From: Hylemonella sp.
GTDB lineage: Bacteria; Pseudomonadota; Gammaproteobacteria; Burkholderiales; Burkholderiaceae_C
Assembly (NCBI GenBank): GCA_030695415.1
Contig: JAUYQZ010000012.1
Span: forward strand, 1-51,317
Direction: 5' to 3'
DNA: 51,317 bases
Each line of letters starts with the position of its first letter. Positions within the stretch are counted from its first letter, which is position 1. The notes below the pieces were generated by a model that had not been told where the DNA came from, did not search any database, and worked only from the letters and a program-made list of their open reading frames with translations. Below, piece by piece: positions 30,215 through 39,129 of this stretch. Position numbers and translations under genes: made by a program.

Positions 30215-30220
30215 TCCGTG

Positions 30221-30487
30221 ATGTTGGAAACCTGTCGAATTCTAGTCAGACCTCTAAGCCATGCCGCTTTTGCTGTCATTGCTGCAAGTGCCTCACTCGG
30301 CATGACGGGCTGCGGTCAGACGGGCAACTTGTACCTGCCCGATGAGCCGGCTGCCGCCAACCGAGCCTCCCTGCCTCGGTCCATGTGGCCGGTCATGCCG
30401 GAGAAGAAGAAGCCCGACACACCCACCCCGCCAACCTCCGGTGCGACACCGACACCCGCACCGACCAACGCACCAGCCACCCCATGA
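30221..30487 (+). CDS. lptM: LptM (YifL-like) LPS translocon maturation lipoprotein
   Basis: Small outer-membrane lipoprotein that helps LptD mature its disulfides. The 88-residue precursor has the lipoprotein signal and the family hallmark MTGCGQTGNLYLP with acylated Cys31, followed by a Pro/Thr-rich tail. The frame is open to 30152, but the start at 30221 gives the right signal-peptide length. It ends in an ATGA overlap with lysA, the usual lptM-lysA arrangement. Confidence 0.9.
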   Translation: MLETCRILVRPLSHAAFAVIAASASLGMTGCGQTGNLYLPDEPAAANRASLPRSMWPVMPEKKKPDTPTPPTSGATPTPAPTNAPATP

Positions 30488-31758
30488 ACGCCAAAGCACT
30501 CCCGGGCCAGCCCCACATTGCCTACCGGGGCAATGAGCTCTTCATTGAAGACGTACGCCTGGCCGATCTGGCCCGCCAGTACGGTACGCCCCTGTTCGTG
30601 TATTCCAGGGCCGCCATGCTCGCGGCCCTGGGCGCCTACCAGCGCGGCTTTGCCGGGCGCAAGGCACAGATCTGCTACGCCATGAAGGCCAACTCCTCAC
30701 TGGCCGTGTTGCAGTTGTTTGCCCGTGCCGGCTGCGGTTTCGACATCGTCTCCGGCGGCGAGCTCGATCGTGTGCTCGCTGCAGGAGGCGACGCCAGCAA
30801 GATCATTTTTTCCGGCGTTGGCAAGACACGCGCCGAGATGCGCCGGGCGCTGCAAATCGGCATCGGCTGTTTCAACGTCGAGAGCGAAGCTGAAATCGAT
30901 GTGCTCAACGAAGTGGCATTGGCCACCGGCACGCGTGCACCCATCAGCATCCGCGTCAATCCCAACGTGGACGCCAAGACCCATCCCTACATATCGACCG
31001 GTCTCAAAGGCAACAAGTTCGGCATTGCGCATGAGCGCACCTTGGCTATCTATCAGCATGCGGCCGCGCTGCCCGGTCTGCACGTCGTAGGCATCGACTG
31101 CCATATCGGCTCCCAGATCACCCAGGAGTCCCCCTACCTGGACGCCATGGACCGTGTGCTGGATCTGGTCCAGGCCATAGAGTCGGCCGGCATCCCGCTG
31201 CATCACATTGACTTCGGCGGTGGCCTGGGCATCGATTACAACGGCGACACCCCCCCCGCTGCCGATGCCCTGTGGGCCAAGCTACTGGCCAAGCTGGATG
31301 CGCGCGGCTATGGTCAGCGCCAGTTGATGATCGAACCCGGCCGTTCGCTGGTCGGCAACGCCGGCGTCTGTCTCACCGAGGTGCTCTACCTCAAGCCCGG
31401 CGAGCAGAAGAACTTCTGCATCGTCGACGCCGCCATGAACGATCTGCCGCGCCCGGCCATGTACGAGGCCTACCACCAGATCGTGCCGCTGGCACCGCGC
31501 CCGGGCGCGGCCAGCACCTGGGACGTGGTGGGACCGATCTGCGAGAGTGGCGACTGGCTGGGCCGCGACCGCAACCTGAACCTGCACGCGGGCGATCAAC
31601 TCGCCGTGCTGTCGGCCGGCGCCTATTGCATGAGCATGGCCAGCAACTACAACACCCGCGGCCGGGCAGCGGAAATCCTGGTCGACGGTGATCAGGTCCA
31701 CCTGATCCGCCGCCGCGAAACCGCTGCGGACACCTTCCAGCACGAATCCCTGCTTTGA
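30484..31758 (+). CDS. lysA: Diaminopimelate decarboxylase LysA
   Basis: Last step of lysine synthesis: PLP-dependent decarboxylation of meso-diaminopimelate. The 424-residue enzyme has the PLP lysine Lys68 in YAMKANSS, the HIGSQI segment, the glycine-rich GGGLGIDY, the phosphate-binding EPGRSLVG and the catalytic CESGDWL near the C-terminus. The ATG at 30484 overlaps the lptM stop; the longer frame to 30385 lies inside lptM and is rejected. Confidence 0.97.
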   Translation: MNAKALPGQPHIAYRGNELFIEDVRLADLARQYGTPLFVYSRAAMLAALGAYQRGFAGRKAQICYAMKANSSLAVLQLFARAGCGFDIVSGGELDRVLAAGGDASKIIFSGVGKTRAEMRRALQIGIGCFNVESEAEIDVLNEVALATGTRAPISIRVNPNVDAKTHPYISTGLKGNKFGIAHERTLAIYQHAAALPGLHVVGIDCHIGSQITQESPYLDAMDRVLDLVQAIESAGIPLHHIDFGGGLGIDYNGDTPPAADALWAKLLAKLDARGYGQRQLMIEPGRSLVGNAGVCLTEVLYLKPGEQKNFCIVDAAMNDLPRPAMYEAYHQIVPLAPRPGAASTWDVVGPICESGDWLGRDRNLNLHAGDQLAVLSAGAYCMSMASNYNTRGRAAEILVDGDQVHLIRRRETAADTFQHESLL

Positions 31759-31772
31759 TCGCGGCCAGGCTG

Positions 31773-31877
31773 CAGGGACGAGCCGAATCGCCATCTCCAG
31801 CCGCTGGCGTCGTGGCGACGCTCACGGGTGGCACGCTCAGCCTTTATGCTGCACAGCTTGCATCCGGCCCGTCCCTG
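31773..31877. repeat. Inverted repeat bounding the lysA-ABC exporter gap
   Basis: CAGGGACGAGCC (31773-31784) and GGCCCGTCCCTG (31866-31877) are inverted copies with one mismatch, about 80 bases apart. Between them GCGTCG-tgg-CGACGC (31807-31821) is a perfect 6-bp hairpin. No U-tract follows. Could fold into one cruciform RNA after lysA. Confidence 0.45.
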
Positions 31878-31899
31878 AGTTGTTGAAGCGCCCTGACCC

Positions 31900-33654
31900 A
31901 TGCCACCCTCACCCAAATCCCTGTCCGGCCTGAAGCCCTTCCTGAAGCCTTACCGGCTCCATCTGGCCGTGGCGGGACTGTTCCTTTTGCTGGCTGCGGC
32001 CTCGACCCTGGCATTTCCATGGGTCTTGCGACAACTCATCGATCAGGGCTTCGCCTCCGAGGCGTCCCCCGGACAGCTGGCCAGGAACTTCCTTTACCTG
32101 TTTGGTCTGGCCGTGGCTCTGGCTGTTTTTTCCGCTGGCCGTTATTTCGCGGTCAGCTGGCTGGGCGAGCGCATCACGGCCGACCTGCGCAATGCCGTCT
32201 ATGCCCACGTTCTGCGGCAAAGTCGCGCCTTTTTCGAGACCACACAGACGGGCGAGGTCCTGTCCCGCCTGACCAACGACACCACGCTGGTGCAGACGGT
32301 GCTGGGCTCCTCCTTCTCGATGGGGCTACGCAATCTCCTGATGGGCTCCGGCGCGCTGATCATGCTGGTGTGGAGCAACCCCTGGCTCATGCTGCAAGTC
32401 GTGATCGTGCTGATCGCCGTGATCCTGCCCAGCGTCTATCTGGGCCGGCGCGTACGTCGTCTGTCGCGGGCCAGCCAGGACCGGGTGGCCGACTCCAGTG
32501 CCATGGCGGCCGAGGTGCTCAACGCCATTTCGGTCGTGCAAAGCTATACGGCCGAGCAACGGGAGACGGCGCGCTTCATCGACTCCACCCAACGGACCCT
32601 GCGCACGGCACGCGGCCGTATCCGCGCCAGGTCGGTCCTGGTCGGCTTCATCATCATTGCCTCCAGCGCCGTTCTGCTCTGGGGTTTGTACATGGGCACC
32701 CTGGCCGTGCGGGCTGGCACCAGCACGGCCGGTCAACTGGGCGAGACCGTGCTCTATGTGGTGCTGCTGGCCAGCGCCTTTGCCGTGCTCGGCGAGGTCT
32801 ATGGCGATATCGCCCGGGCGGCGGGGGCGACCGAGCGGCTCATGGAGCTGTTGAACACCGAGTCCCCCCTCAAGACCGTGCCGCAGCCGCTCAAGGCGGC
32901 CTGGCCCCAGGGCGGCTCCTGCGTCGCGCTGGAAGCCGTCCGCTTTCATTACCCGTCGCGGCCGGAAACCTGGGCCTTGAATGAACTGAGCGGGGTCATC
33001 CGCCCTGGGCAGACCGTGGCCGTGGTGGGCCCCAGCGGGGCTGGCAAAACGACGCTGTTTGATCTGCTGATGCGTTTTTACGACCCCCAGTTCGGTCGCA
33101 TCGTGCTCGACGGCGTCCCGATCGACCAGATGGCCCTGCAGGATCTGCGTAAGCACATGGCCATCGTCCCCCAGGAGCCCGTGATCTTTTCCGGGACGGT
33201 GATCGACAACATCCGTTACGGCCGCCCCGAGGCCACTTTGCATGAGGTGCAGGCGGCCGCCCGCGCAGCGTACGCCGAAGAGTTCATTGCCGATCTGCCC
33301 GACGGCTACGACACCTATCTGGGCGACCGGGGTGTTCGACTCTCGGGCGGGCAACGCCAGCGGATCGCGATCGCACGGGCGATCCTGAAGAGCCCGCCCC
33401 TGCTGCTGCTGGACGAGGCCACCAGCGCCCTGGATGCGCAGAGCGAGAAGATGGTGCAGGCGGCCCTGGACAAGGCCATGCAGGGTCGGACGACGCTCGT
33501 GATTGCGCACCGCCTGGCGACGGTGCAACGGGCCGATGTCATCTGGGTGCTTGAGCGCGGGCGCCTGATCGAGCAGGGCACCCACACAGAGCTTCTGGCG
33601 CAGGGCGGTCTTTACGCCAGCCTGGCGGCGCTGCAGTTCAACACCTCACAGTAA
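31900..33654 (+). CDS. ABC exporter, fused membrane and ATPase domains (MsbA/LmrA-like)
   Basis: Half-transporter of 584 residues that would act as a homodimer in the inner membrane. The N-terminal ABC-transmembrane type 1 domain has six spans (about 20-300), with GEVLSRLTNDT as the conserved intracellular-loop motif; the C-terminal ATPase domain has Walker A GPSGAGKTT (377-385), LSGGQ (481-485), Walker B LLLLDEA and the H-loop VIAHRLATV. The family includes lipid A flippase MsbA and multidrug exporters. The neighbourhood gives no firm substrate. Confidence 0.93.
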   Translation: MPPSPKSLSGLKPFLKPYRLHLAVAGLFLLLAAASTLAFPWVLRQLIDQGFASEASPGQLARNFLYLFGLAVALAVFSAGRYFAVSWLGERITADLRNAVYAHVLRQSRAFFETTQTGEVLSRLTNDTTLVQTVLGSSFSMGLRNLLMGSGALIMLVWSNPWLMLQVVIVLIAVILPSVYLGRRVRRLSRASQDRVADSSAMAAEVLNAISVVQSYTAEQRETARFIDSTQRTLRTARGRIRARSVLVGFIIIASSAVLLWGLYMGTLAVRAGTSTAGQLGETVLYVVLLASAFAVLGEVYGDIARAAGATERLMELLNTESPLKTVPQPLKAAWPQGGSCVALEAVRFHYPSRPETWALNELSGVIRPGQTVAVVGPSGAGKTTLFDLLMRFYDPQFGRIVLDGVPIDQMALQDLRKHMAIVPQEPVIFSGTVIDNIRYGRPEATLHEVQAAARAAYAEEFIADLPDGYDTYLGDRGVRLSGGQRQRIAIARAILKSPPLLLLDEATSALDAQSEKMVQAALDKAMQGRTTLVIAHRLATVQRADVIWVLERGRLIEQGTHTELLAQGGLYASLAALQFNTSQ

Positions 33655-33661
33655 GCTGTCT

Positions 33662-33692
33662 ACCGGCCCGGTCGGGCCTTGGGCGGGCCGGT
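33662..33692. terminator. GC-rich palindrome between convergent ABC exporter and msrQ
   Basis: ACCGGCCCG (33662-33670) pairs perfectly with CGGGCCGGT (33684-33692); a further GGGCC-TGCT-GGGCCC element follows. No T-run is seen on either strand, so an intrinsic terminator is doubtful, but it is the only structure between the two converging genes. Confidence 0.35.
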
Positions 33693-33766
33693 CTTGGGCC
33701 TGCTGGGCCCGCTCCCGTTCTCGCCGCCACCAGCGACCGCGGACCCTGATCAATCCGCGCCTGAGC

Positions 33767-34396
33767 CTAAGTCAGCCTGCCGCGCTGCGCTGAAACCACA
33801 CGCCACAAGCGCCAAACCAGCAGGGCTCCCAGGACACCTGCATAGACCTGCACCTCGGCAAAATCGTTCTTGCCGGCGCGCATCCAGAAGAAATGCAGCA
33901 CGGCCAGTACGGCCACGACATACACCAGCCTGTGCAGCCACTGCCAACGCGCAGCCCCCAGGGCACGGATAGCCCGGTTCCAGGACGTGGCGGCCAGGGG
34001 CGTCAGCAGCACGAAGGCAGAGAACCCCACCAGGATGAAGGGCCGCTTGAAGATGTCGGCCACGATGTCGCCCGGATCCAGCCCCATGTCCAGCCAGGCG
34101 TAGCAGAGCAGGTGCAACACGACGTAGAAGTAGACGTAGAGCCCCAGCATGCGTCGCCAGCGTGCCAGCGCCGGCAGCTTCAGCAGAACGCGCAGGGGCG
34201 TAACCGCCAGGACCAGACACAGCATGCGCAGGGTCCAGTCGCCGGTGGAACGGATCAGCGCCTCGGCCGGATTGGCGCCGAGCTGATCGGTCGCAGCGGC
34301 ATAGACCAGCCAGATCGCTGGCAGCAGGCAGACCAGGAACAGCAGGGGCCGCACGGCCGGGACCAGCAGCCAGCGGTTCAGGCGCGCCGTGTCCAC
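33767..34396 (-). CDS. msrQ: MsrQ, haem-binding membrane subunit of the MsrPQ methionine sulfoxide reductase
   Basis: Inner-membrane b-type haem protein that feeds electrons to periplasmic MsrP. The 209-residue protein has about six spans and conserved haem-ligand histidines in VVLHLLCYAW and QWLHRLVYVV, plus the family block RPFILVGFSAFVLLTPLAAT. It follows msrP after 13 bases in the same direction, the standard msrPQ order. Confidence 0.95.
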   Translation of the reverse strand: MDTARLNRWLLVPAVRPLLFLVCLLPAIWLVYAAATDQLGANPAEALIRSTGDWTLRMLCLVLAVTPLRVLLKLPALARWRRMLGLYVYFYVVLHLLCYAWLDMGLDPGDIVADIFKRPFILVGFSAFVLLTPLAATSWNRAIRALGAARWQWLHRLVYVVAVLAVLHFFWMRAGKNDFAEVQVYAGVLGALLVWRLWRVVSAQRGRLT

Positions 34397-34409
34397 GGTG
34401 AGCGATCGG

Positions 34410-35399
34410 TCAGTAATACTTCTTCAGGTCCATGCCGGCGTAAAGCTGCCCCACCTGGGTCTCGTATCCGTTGAACATCAGGGTCGGGCGCTTCTTGGCA
34501 AACAGGCCATCCTCGCCGATGCGACGCTCGCTCGCCTGGCTCCAGCGCGGATGGGCCACCTGCGGATTGACGTTGGAATAGAAACCATACTCCTGCGGTG
34601 CCGCCACGCTCCAGGCGGTGGCCGGCTGCTTGTCGGTGAAGCGGATCTTCACCAGGCTCTTGCCGCTCTTGAAGCCATACTTCCAGGGCACCACCAGACG
34701 CAGGGGCGCGCCGTTCTGCTTCGGCAACACTTCGCCGTACATGCCGAAGGTCAGCAGGGTCAGCGGGTGCATGGCCTCGTCCATGCGCAGGCCTTCCGCA
34801 TACGGCCAGTCGAGCACGCGTGAACCGACATAGGGCATGGTCTTGCGATCGGCCAGGGTCACGAACTCGACGTATTTGGCGCTGCCCAGGGGCTCGACCT
34901 TCTTGATCAGTTCCGCAACCGAGTAACCGACCCATGGAATCACCATGGACCAGCCCTCGACACAGCGCATGCGGTAGATGCGTTCCTCCATCGCCGACAG
35001 CTTGAGCAGGTCTTCCAGCGCGTAGTTGCCGGGCTTCTTGACCAGACCCTCGATGGACACCGTCCAGGGCGTGGTCTTGAGCGTGTGCGCGTTGCGCGCC
35101 GGGTCGCCCTTGTCCATGCCGAACTCGTAGAAGTTGTTGTAGCTGCTCGCGTCCTTGAAGTCGGTGAGCTTCTCCTCGGTGCTGGCACCACTCACGGCAG
35201 ACTTGCGACCCGGCAGCTTGGCGGCCGGGGCAGGCATCTGGGCACGCGCATCGCGCGCCGCCCAACTGGCCAGTGCAGCGCCGGCGACCCCGCCCGCCAT
35301 CAGGCGCATCAGCTGGCGCCGATCCTGGTAGACCCCTTGTGGGGTGATCTCGCTGGGCACCGGATGGGCAAAGCCATCGTCACGGGTCTTGATCAACAT
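34410..35399 (-). CDS. msrP: MsrP, molybdopterin-dependent periplasmic methionine sulfoxide reductase catalytic subunit
   Basis: Repairs oxidised methionines of envelope proteins using a molybdopterin cofactor. The 329-residue precursor carries a Tat signal (Arg27-Arg28 in [10 protein letters not shown], cleavage after ARA) and the molybdenum-ligand Cys146 in YRMRCVEGW, the same precursor position as in E. coli MsrP. The start at 35399 has AGGAGG 9 bases upstream; the frame opens 39 bases further without a site. It lies beside the cytochrome c maturation genes, a periplasmic redox neighbourhood. Confidence 0.96.
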   Translation of the reverse strand: MLIKTRDDGFAHPVPSEITPQGVYQDRRQLMRLMAGGVAGAALASWAARDARAQMPAPAAKLPGRKSAVSGASTEEKLTDFKDASSYNNFYEFGMDKGDPARNAHTLKTTPWTVSIEGLVKKPGNYALEDLLKLSAMEERIYRMRCVEGWSMVIPWVGYSVAELIKKVEPLGSAKYVEFVTLADRKTMPYVGSRVLDWPYAEGLRMDEAMHPLTLLTFGMYGEVLPKQNGAPLRLVVPWKYGFKSGKSLVKIRFTDKQPATAWSVAAPQEYGFYSNVNPQVAHPRWSQASERRIGEDGLFAKKRPTLMFNGYETQVGQLYAGMDLKKYY

Positions 35400-35486
35400 G
35401 ATGCGATCCTCCTGGGAATTTGGTCGCCAACCGACCACCCATTCTTACAAAGATCGTGCCCGTCAGCTCGGGCCAGCCGCATGGCC

Positions 35487-36824
35487 CTACAGCGTGCCGT
35501 AGCTGTGCAGACCACTGAGGAACATGTTGACGCCGATGAAGGCAAAGGTGGTCACGGCCAAACCAGCCAGCGCCCACCACGATGCCACGGTGCCACGCAA
35601 GCCCTTCATCAGACGCATGTGCAGCCACGCTGCGTAGTTCAGCCAGACGATCAGGGCCCAGGTTTCCTTGGGGTCCCAGCTCCAGTAACCGCCCCAGGCC
35701 TCGGCAGCCCAGAGCGCGCCCAGCACGGTAGCGATGGTGAAGAAGGCAAAGCCCACGGCGATGGACTTGTACATCACATCGTCCAGCACCTCGAGCGCGG
35801 GCAGGCGCTCGGCGATGCGGCGACGTCCCAGCAGGATGCCGCCGACGATCAGCGCCGCGACGATGAAATAGACCAGCCAGTAGCTGCCACCGGACGCGCC
35901 GGAGCTCTGACGGAAAGCCACCGGCACGAAACACAGGACGATGCCGAAGATCCACAGCGGCGCCAGCTTGTACCAGCGCACCTTTTCCTGAGCCTCGTGC
36001 TGCGCCTGGCTCTTGATCAGGTAGGCAAAAGCCACCATGGCAGCCAGCGCAAACGTGCCGTAGCCCACGAAGTTGGCCGGCACGTGCACTTTCATCCACC
36101 AGCTCTTGAGGGCTGGCACCAGGGGCTGGATCTCGTGCGCCTCGCGCACCACGGTGTACCAGAGCAGGAAGCCCACCGCCGCACTGACCACCAGCATGAC
36201 GAACGCCCCCATGCCACGCGTGCCGTACTGCTGCTCGAAATAGAGGTAGAACAGCGCCGTCATCCAGCAGAACAGCACAAAGACCTCGTACAGGTTGCTG
36301 ACCGGGATGTGGCCGATGTCCGGGCCGAGCAGGTAGCTCTCGTACCAGCGCACCATCGTGCCGATCAGGGCCATGGTCACGGCCACCCAGGTCAGGCGCG
36401 ATCCGAGCAACTCCATCGTGGGGCCTTGCGCCCGGCTGAACATGCCAATCCAATAGAAGATCGTGCTCATGAAGAACAGCACGCACATCCAAAGGATGGC
36501 TGACTGGCTGGAGAGGAAGTACTTGAGCCAGAACACGCTTTCGGCGCGTGCCAGATCGCCCTGGTAGGAATAGATACCCAACAAGGAAAAGGCCGTCACC
36601 AGCAACATTAGCGCGCGCAGCGGCCGCCAAAACCAGCCCAGCGCCACCACCGACGGAATGGACAGCAGCAGGATGCCCTTCTCGTACACATCCATGAAGG
36701 GTTGGTAGTTGGCGTAGGCGTAGAGCCCCCCCAGGGTGACGAGGGCCGCGAACAGCCAGTCGAAAAGATTCCGCTTGGCGAAATAGCCTTCGTTGAGGGT
36801 CAGGGTGGTCGTGGCGGTGTTCAT
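35487..36824 (-). CDS. ccsB: System II cytochrome c biogenesis protein CcsB (CcsA/ResC-type, WWD domain)
   Basis: Polytopic inner-membrane half of the system II cytochrome c synthase: handles haem and attaches it to apocytochromes in the periplasm. 445 residues, many spans, with the haem-handling WWD motif WGGYWSWDPKETW (377-389) and conserved flanking histidines. Naming varies: annotators call this family CcsB or CcsA/ResC. It overlaps resB by 4 bases. The N-terminal extension before the core is usual in betaproteobacteria. Confidence 0.94.
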   Translation of the reverse strand: MNTATTTLTLNEGYFAKRNLFDWLFAALVTLGGLYAYANYQPFMDVYEKGILLLSIPSVVALGWFWRPLRALMLLVTAFSLLGIYSYQGDLARAESVFWLKYFLSSQSAILWMCVLFFMSTIFYWIGMFSRAQGPTMELLGSRLTWVAVTMALIGTMVRWYESYLLGPDIGHIPVSNLYEVFVLFCWMTALFYLYFEQQYGTRGMGAFVMLVVSAAVGFLLWYTVVREAHEIQPLVPALKSWWMKVHVPANFVGYGTFALAAMVAFAYLIKSQAQHEAQEKVRWYKLAPLWIFGIVLCFVPVAFRQSSGASGGSYWLVYFIVAALIVGGILLGRRRIAERLPALEVLDDVMYKSIAVGFAFFTIATVLGALWAAEAWGGYWSWDPKETWALIVWLNYAAWLHMRLMKGLRGTVASWWALAGLAVTTFAFIGVNMFLSGLHSYGTL

Positions 36825-38938
36825 GGATGACTCCTAGGCAAGAGTTTGTCTCGCAAATGCTCGAATTCGCGATCGGCGTCCAGGGTCTTGCGATTGGACG
36901 ACAGGGCCATGCTGGCCTGCGCGCCCTGGCCTTGTGGCGCCAGCCAGATCCAGAGGCGGCGCTCACGCACATAAAGCATGGCGAACACACCGAGGATCAG
37001 CAGGGCGCAGCCCAGGTAGACGATGGTCTTGCCCGGAGCGCGCGCCACCTGGAACACGCTGGCCTGCAACTGCGTGAAATCCGTCAGCTGCAAGACCATG
37101 GGAGCCGGGTAGAAGTGAGCATCGCTGAGTGCCAGCACGGCCTGCGTCATGAAGGCCTGGGTGGTCTCGTCGGATACCAGGGGCTTGAGCCCGGCGCGCT
37201 CGCGCGCCACCTGCAGCAGCTCGAACAAGGCGCCATTGAGGATGCGCACCAGCATCTCGCCGGCACGTTCGCGCTCGGCCTCGGGCACGTTACTCTCCAT
37301 GAAGTCTGCCACGGCCTGCAGGCCGCCCGGCGCCGCGCTGCCCGGCACCGTCTCGGCACCCGAGAACAGGCCCAGCGCGCGCAGGGCCGAAGCGCTGAGT
37401 TGCGGCAGCAGATCCTTGCGGGAGGGATCGACCACGCGCGCGGCATACCGACGCACCGCCTGCGCACGCAGGGCGGGATCGGCCAGCGCGGTTCTCAGGC
37501 GGAAAAATTCATCGGTGGAACCGTCGGCATCCGCCGGCACTCGCAGGTAGCGATAAGGGTCGGACGGCGTCTCGCGCATGCCCATCAGGAAAACCGGAAC
37601 CCCGTCGCCCAGCACGACCGGCAACATGTAATTCTGGAACTCGCGCGCCTGACCGGCTTCGTCGCGCAGCTTGTAGCTCACGCTGGGGCCGACATTACGC
37701 TGGGTCTTGGGAGCATCCGCCTTGTTGGCGGCGCCCAAGCGCTGCTCCAGCGAGGACCGCAGATCGACCTTGCGCACGTCCACGCCCGTCGGGCTATTGG
37801 TGCCGAAATTCTCGACGTTGATGACGCGCAGGCCGGTGTACTCCAGTGTCAGTTTCTGGTCACCATTGCTGAGTTGCGACGTGCCGCCGATCACACCCTC
37901 GATCTCGAAAGACCGGGTTGCCGCGTTCATGGGCTGGGCCCTGAGACGCACGGTGGAGCCGCCGTCGTCAAAGCTGGACTGGTAGATCTCGATGCCCTTG
38001 AAGTTGGCCGGGTGATTCACCTCGACCCGGGCCTCTTTCTTTTCACCCGTGGCCTTGTCGTGGATCACGATCTCGCTGGCGAACAGCTTGGGCATGCCGG
38101 TCGAGTAATACTCGACGATGAACTTCTTGAGTTCGATCGCGAAGGGCAGGTCCTGCAGCAGGATGCCGTCGGACTGGTTCAGGATGGCCGTGCTTGACTG
38201 CGTGCCTTCGGCCACCAGCAGGTTGCCGCGGAAGGTCGGGTTGCGCTCGCTCAGGCGATGCTCTGGCCTGACGTCGGCGATCAGGCCGCCACCGTTGTAG
38301 ACCGTCTTGTCGCCCCACCACATCTGAGCCCGCACCATGAGGTCACCATCCAGCAGCCCCCCTATGCAGACCAGCACGATGGCACTGTGCGCCGCCAGGT
38401 AACCGAGCTTGTTGGCGGCGCCAGCCTTGGCCGCCAGCATCCAGCCGGACCCGCCAGGCGTCTCACGCCGCTGCAGCTTCACCTTCCAGCCCCCGGTTGC
38501 GAGCAATCGGCCCAGGCGCTGGGCGGCGGCCTCGGGCGTTTCTGCCAGCGAGCCCTGGGCGCGATGGTGGAAAGCCTGCAGCGACTGCTCGCGAATGTTT
38601 TCCTTGTAGGCCTTCAAGTCCGCCACGATCTTGGGGGTGTTGCGGGCAATGCACAAGCTGGTGCTGGTCACAAGGAAAGCCAGGATCAGCAGAAACCACC
38701 AGGCGCTATAGACCGCGTACAAGTCGAGCTTGCCGAAGACCTCGGCCCAAAATGGACCGAACTGGTTGATGTAATTGTTCAGCGGTTCGTGCTGCTTGAG
38801 CACCGTTCCGATGACCGAGGCGATGCAGATCACGGTCAGCAGGGAAATGGAGAAACGCATCGACGACAGCAACTCCACCGCCGCACGCAGGGTGCGGGAG
38901 GATCCGGGCAGTTCCAGGCCCTGGGTCGAGACGGTCAT
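36821..38938 (-). CDS. resB: System II cytochrome c biogenesis protein ResB
   Basis: Partner of the WWD protein in the cytochrome c synthase; positions apocytochrome. 705 residues: three N-terminal spans (SMRFSISLLTVICIASVIGT first, then two more by about residue 210), a long periplasmic domain with GIEIYQSSFDDGGS, and a last span near residue 640 (IVYLGCALLILGVFAMLYV). It is preceded by a hairpin terminator of the cytochrome c4 gene but lies in the same direction, so read-through is possible. Confidence 0.94.
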   Translation of the reverse strand: MTVSTQGLELPGSSRTLRAAVELLSSMRFSISLLTVICIASVIGTVLKQHEPLNNYINQFGPFWAEVFGKLDLYAVYSAWWFLLILAFLVTSTSLCIARNTPKIVADLKAYKENIREQSLQAFHHRAQGSLAETPEAAAQRLGRLLATGGWKVKLQRRETPGGSGWMLAAKAGAANKLGYLAAHSAIVLVCIGGLLDGDLMVRAQMWWGDKTVYNGGGLIADVRPEHRLSERNPTFRGNLLVAEGTQSSTAILNQSDGILLQDLPFAIELKKFIVEYYSTGMPKLFASEIVIHDKATGEKKEARVEVNHPANFKGIEIYQSSFDDGGSTVRLRAQPMNAATRSFEIEGVIGGTSQLSNGDQKLTLEYTGLRVINVENFGTNSPTGVDVRKVDLRSSLEQRLGAANKADAPKTQRNVGPSVSYKLRDEAGQAREFQNYMLPVVLGDGVPVFLMGMRETPSDPYRYLRVPADADGSTDEFFRLRTALADPALRAQAVRRYAARVVDPSRKDLLPQLSASALRALGLFSGAETVPGSAAPGGLQAVADFMESNVPEAERERAGEMLVRILNGALFELLQVARERAGLKPLVSDETTQAFMTQAVLALSDAHFYPAPMVLQLTDFTQLQASVFQVARAPGKTIVYLGCALLILGVFAMLYVRERRLWIWLAPQGQGAQASMALSSNRKTLDADREFEHLRDKLLPRSHP

Positions 38939-38971
38939 GGCAGTAGTAGCGGTGGTCTGAAAAACAGGAAG

Positions 38972-38997
38972 GGCGGGTCTTCATGCAAAGACCCGCC
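38972..38997 (-). terminator. Hairpin terminator after cytochrome c4
   Basis: GGCGGGTCTT (38972-38981) and AAGACCCGCC (38988-38997) form a perfect 10-bp stem with a 6-base loop. On the minus strand it is followed after 7 bases by GTTTTT, so the U-tract is displaced; partial termination between the cytochrome gene and resB is likely. Confidence 0.55.
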
Positions 38998-39129
38998 TGG
39001 GGTAGGAGTGCCTGGGGGCTTCAGGGTTCCGTCGGCGGTCGTCTTGCCGGGATTGTGACCCAAACATTACCCCCGGCTTATTCAACCCCGGATAACCGGG
39101 CAAGGTGCCGGTGTATTCGCTCAGCCCAA

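Noticed and set aside
32326..33585. 419-codon frame opposite the ABC exporter
   Set aside because: Antisense shadow with skewed composition; the exporter's motifs are all on the plus strand.
35085..38197. Frames of 472 and 456 codons opposite ccsB/resB
   Set aside because: Shadow frames rich in His, Gln and Arg; real genes lie on the minus strand.
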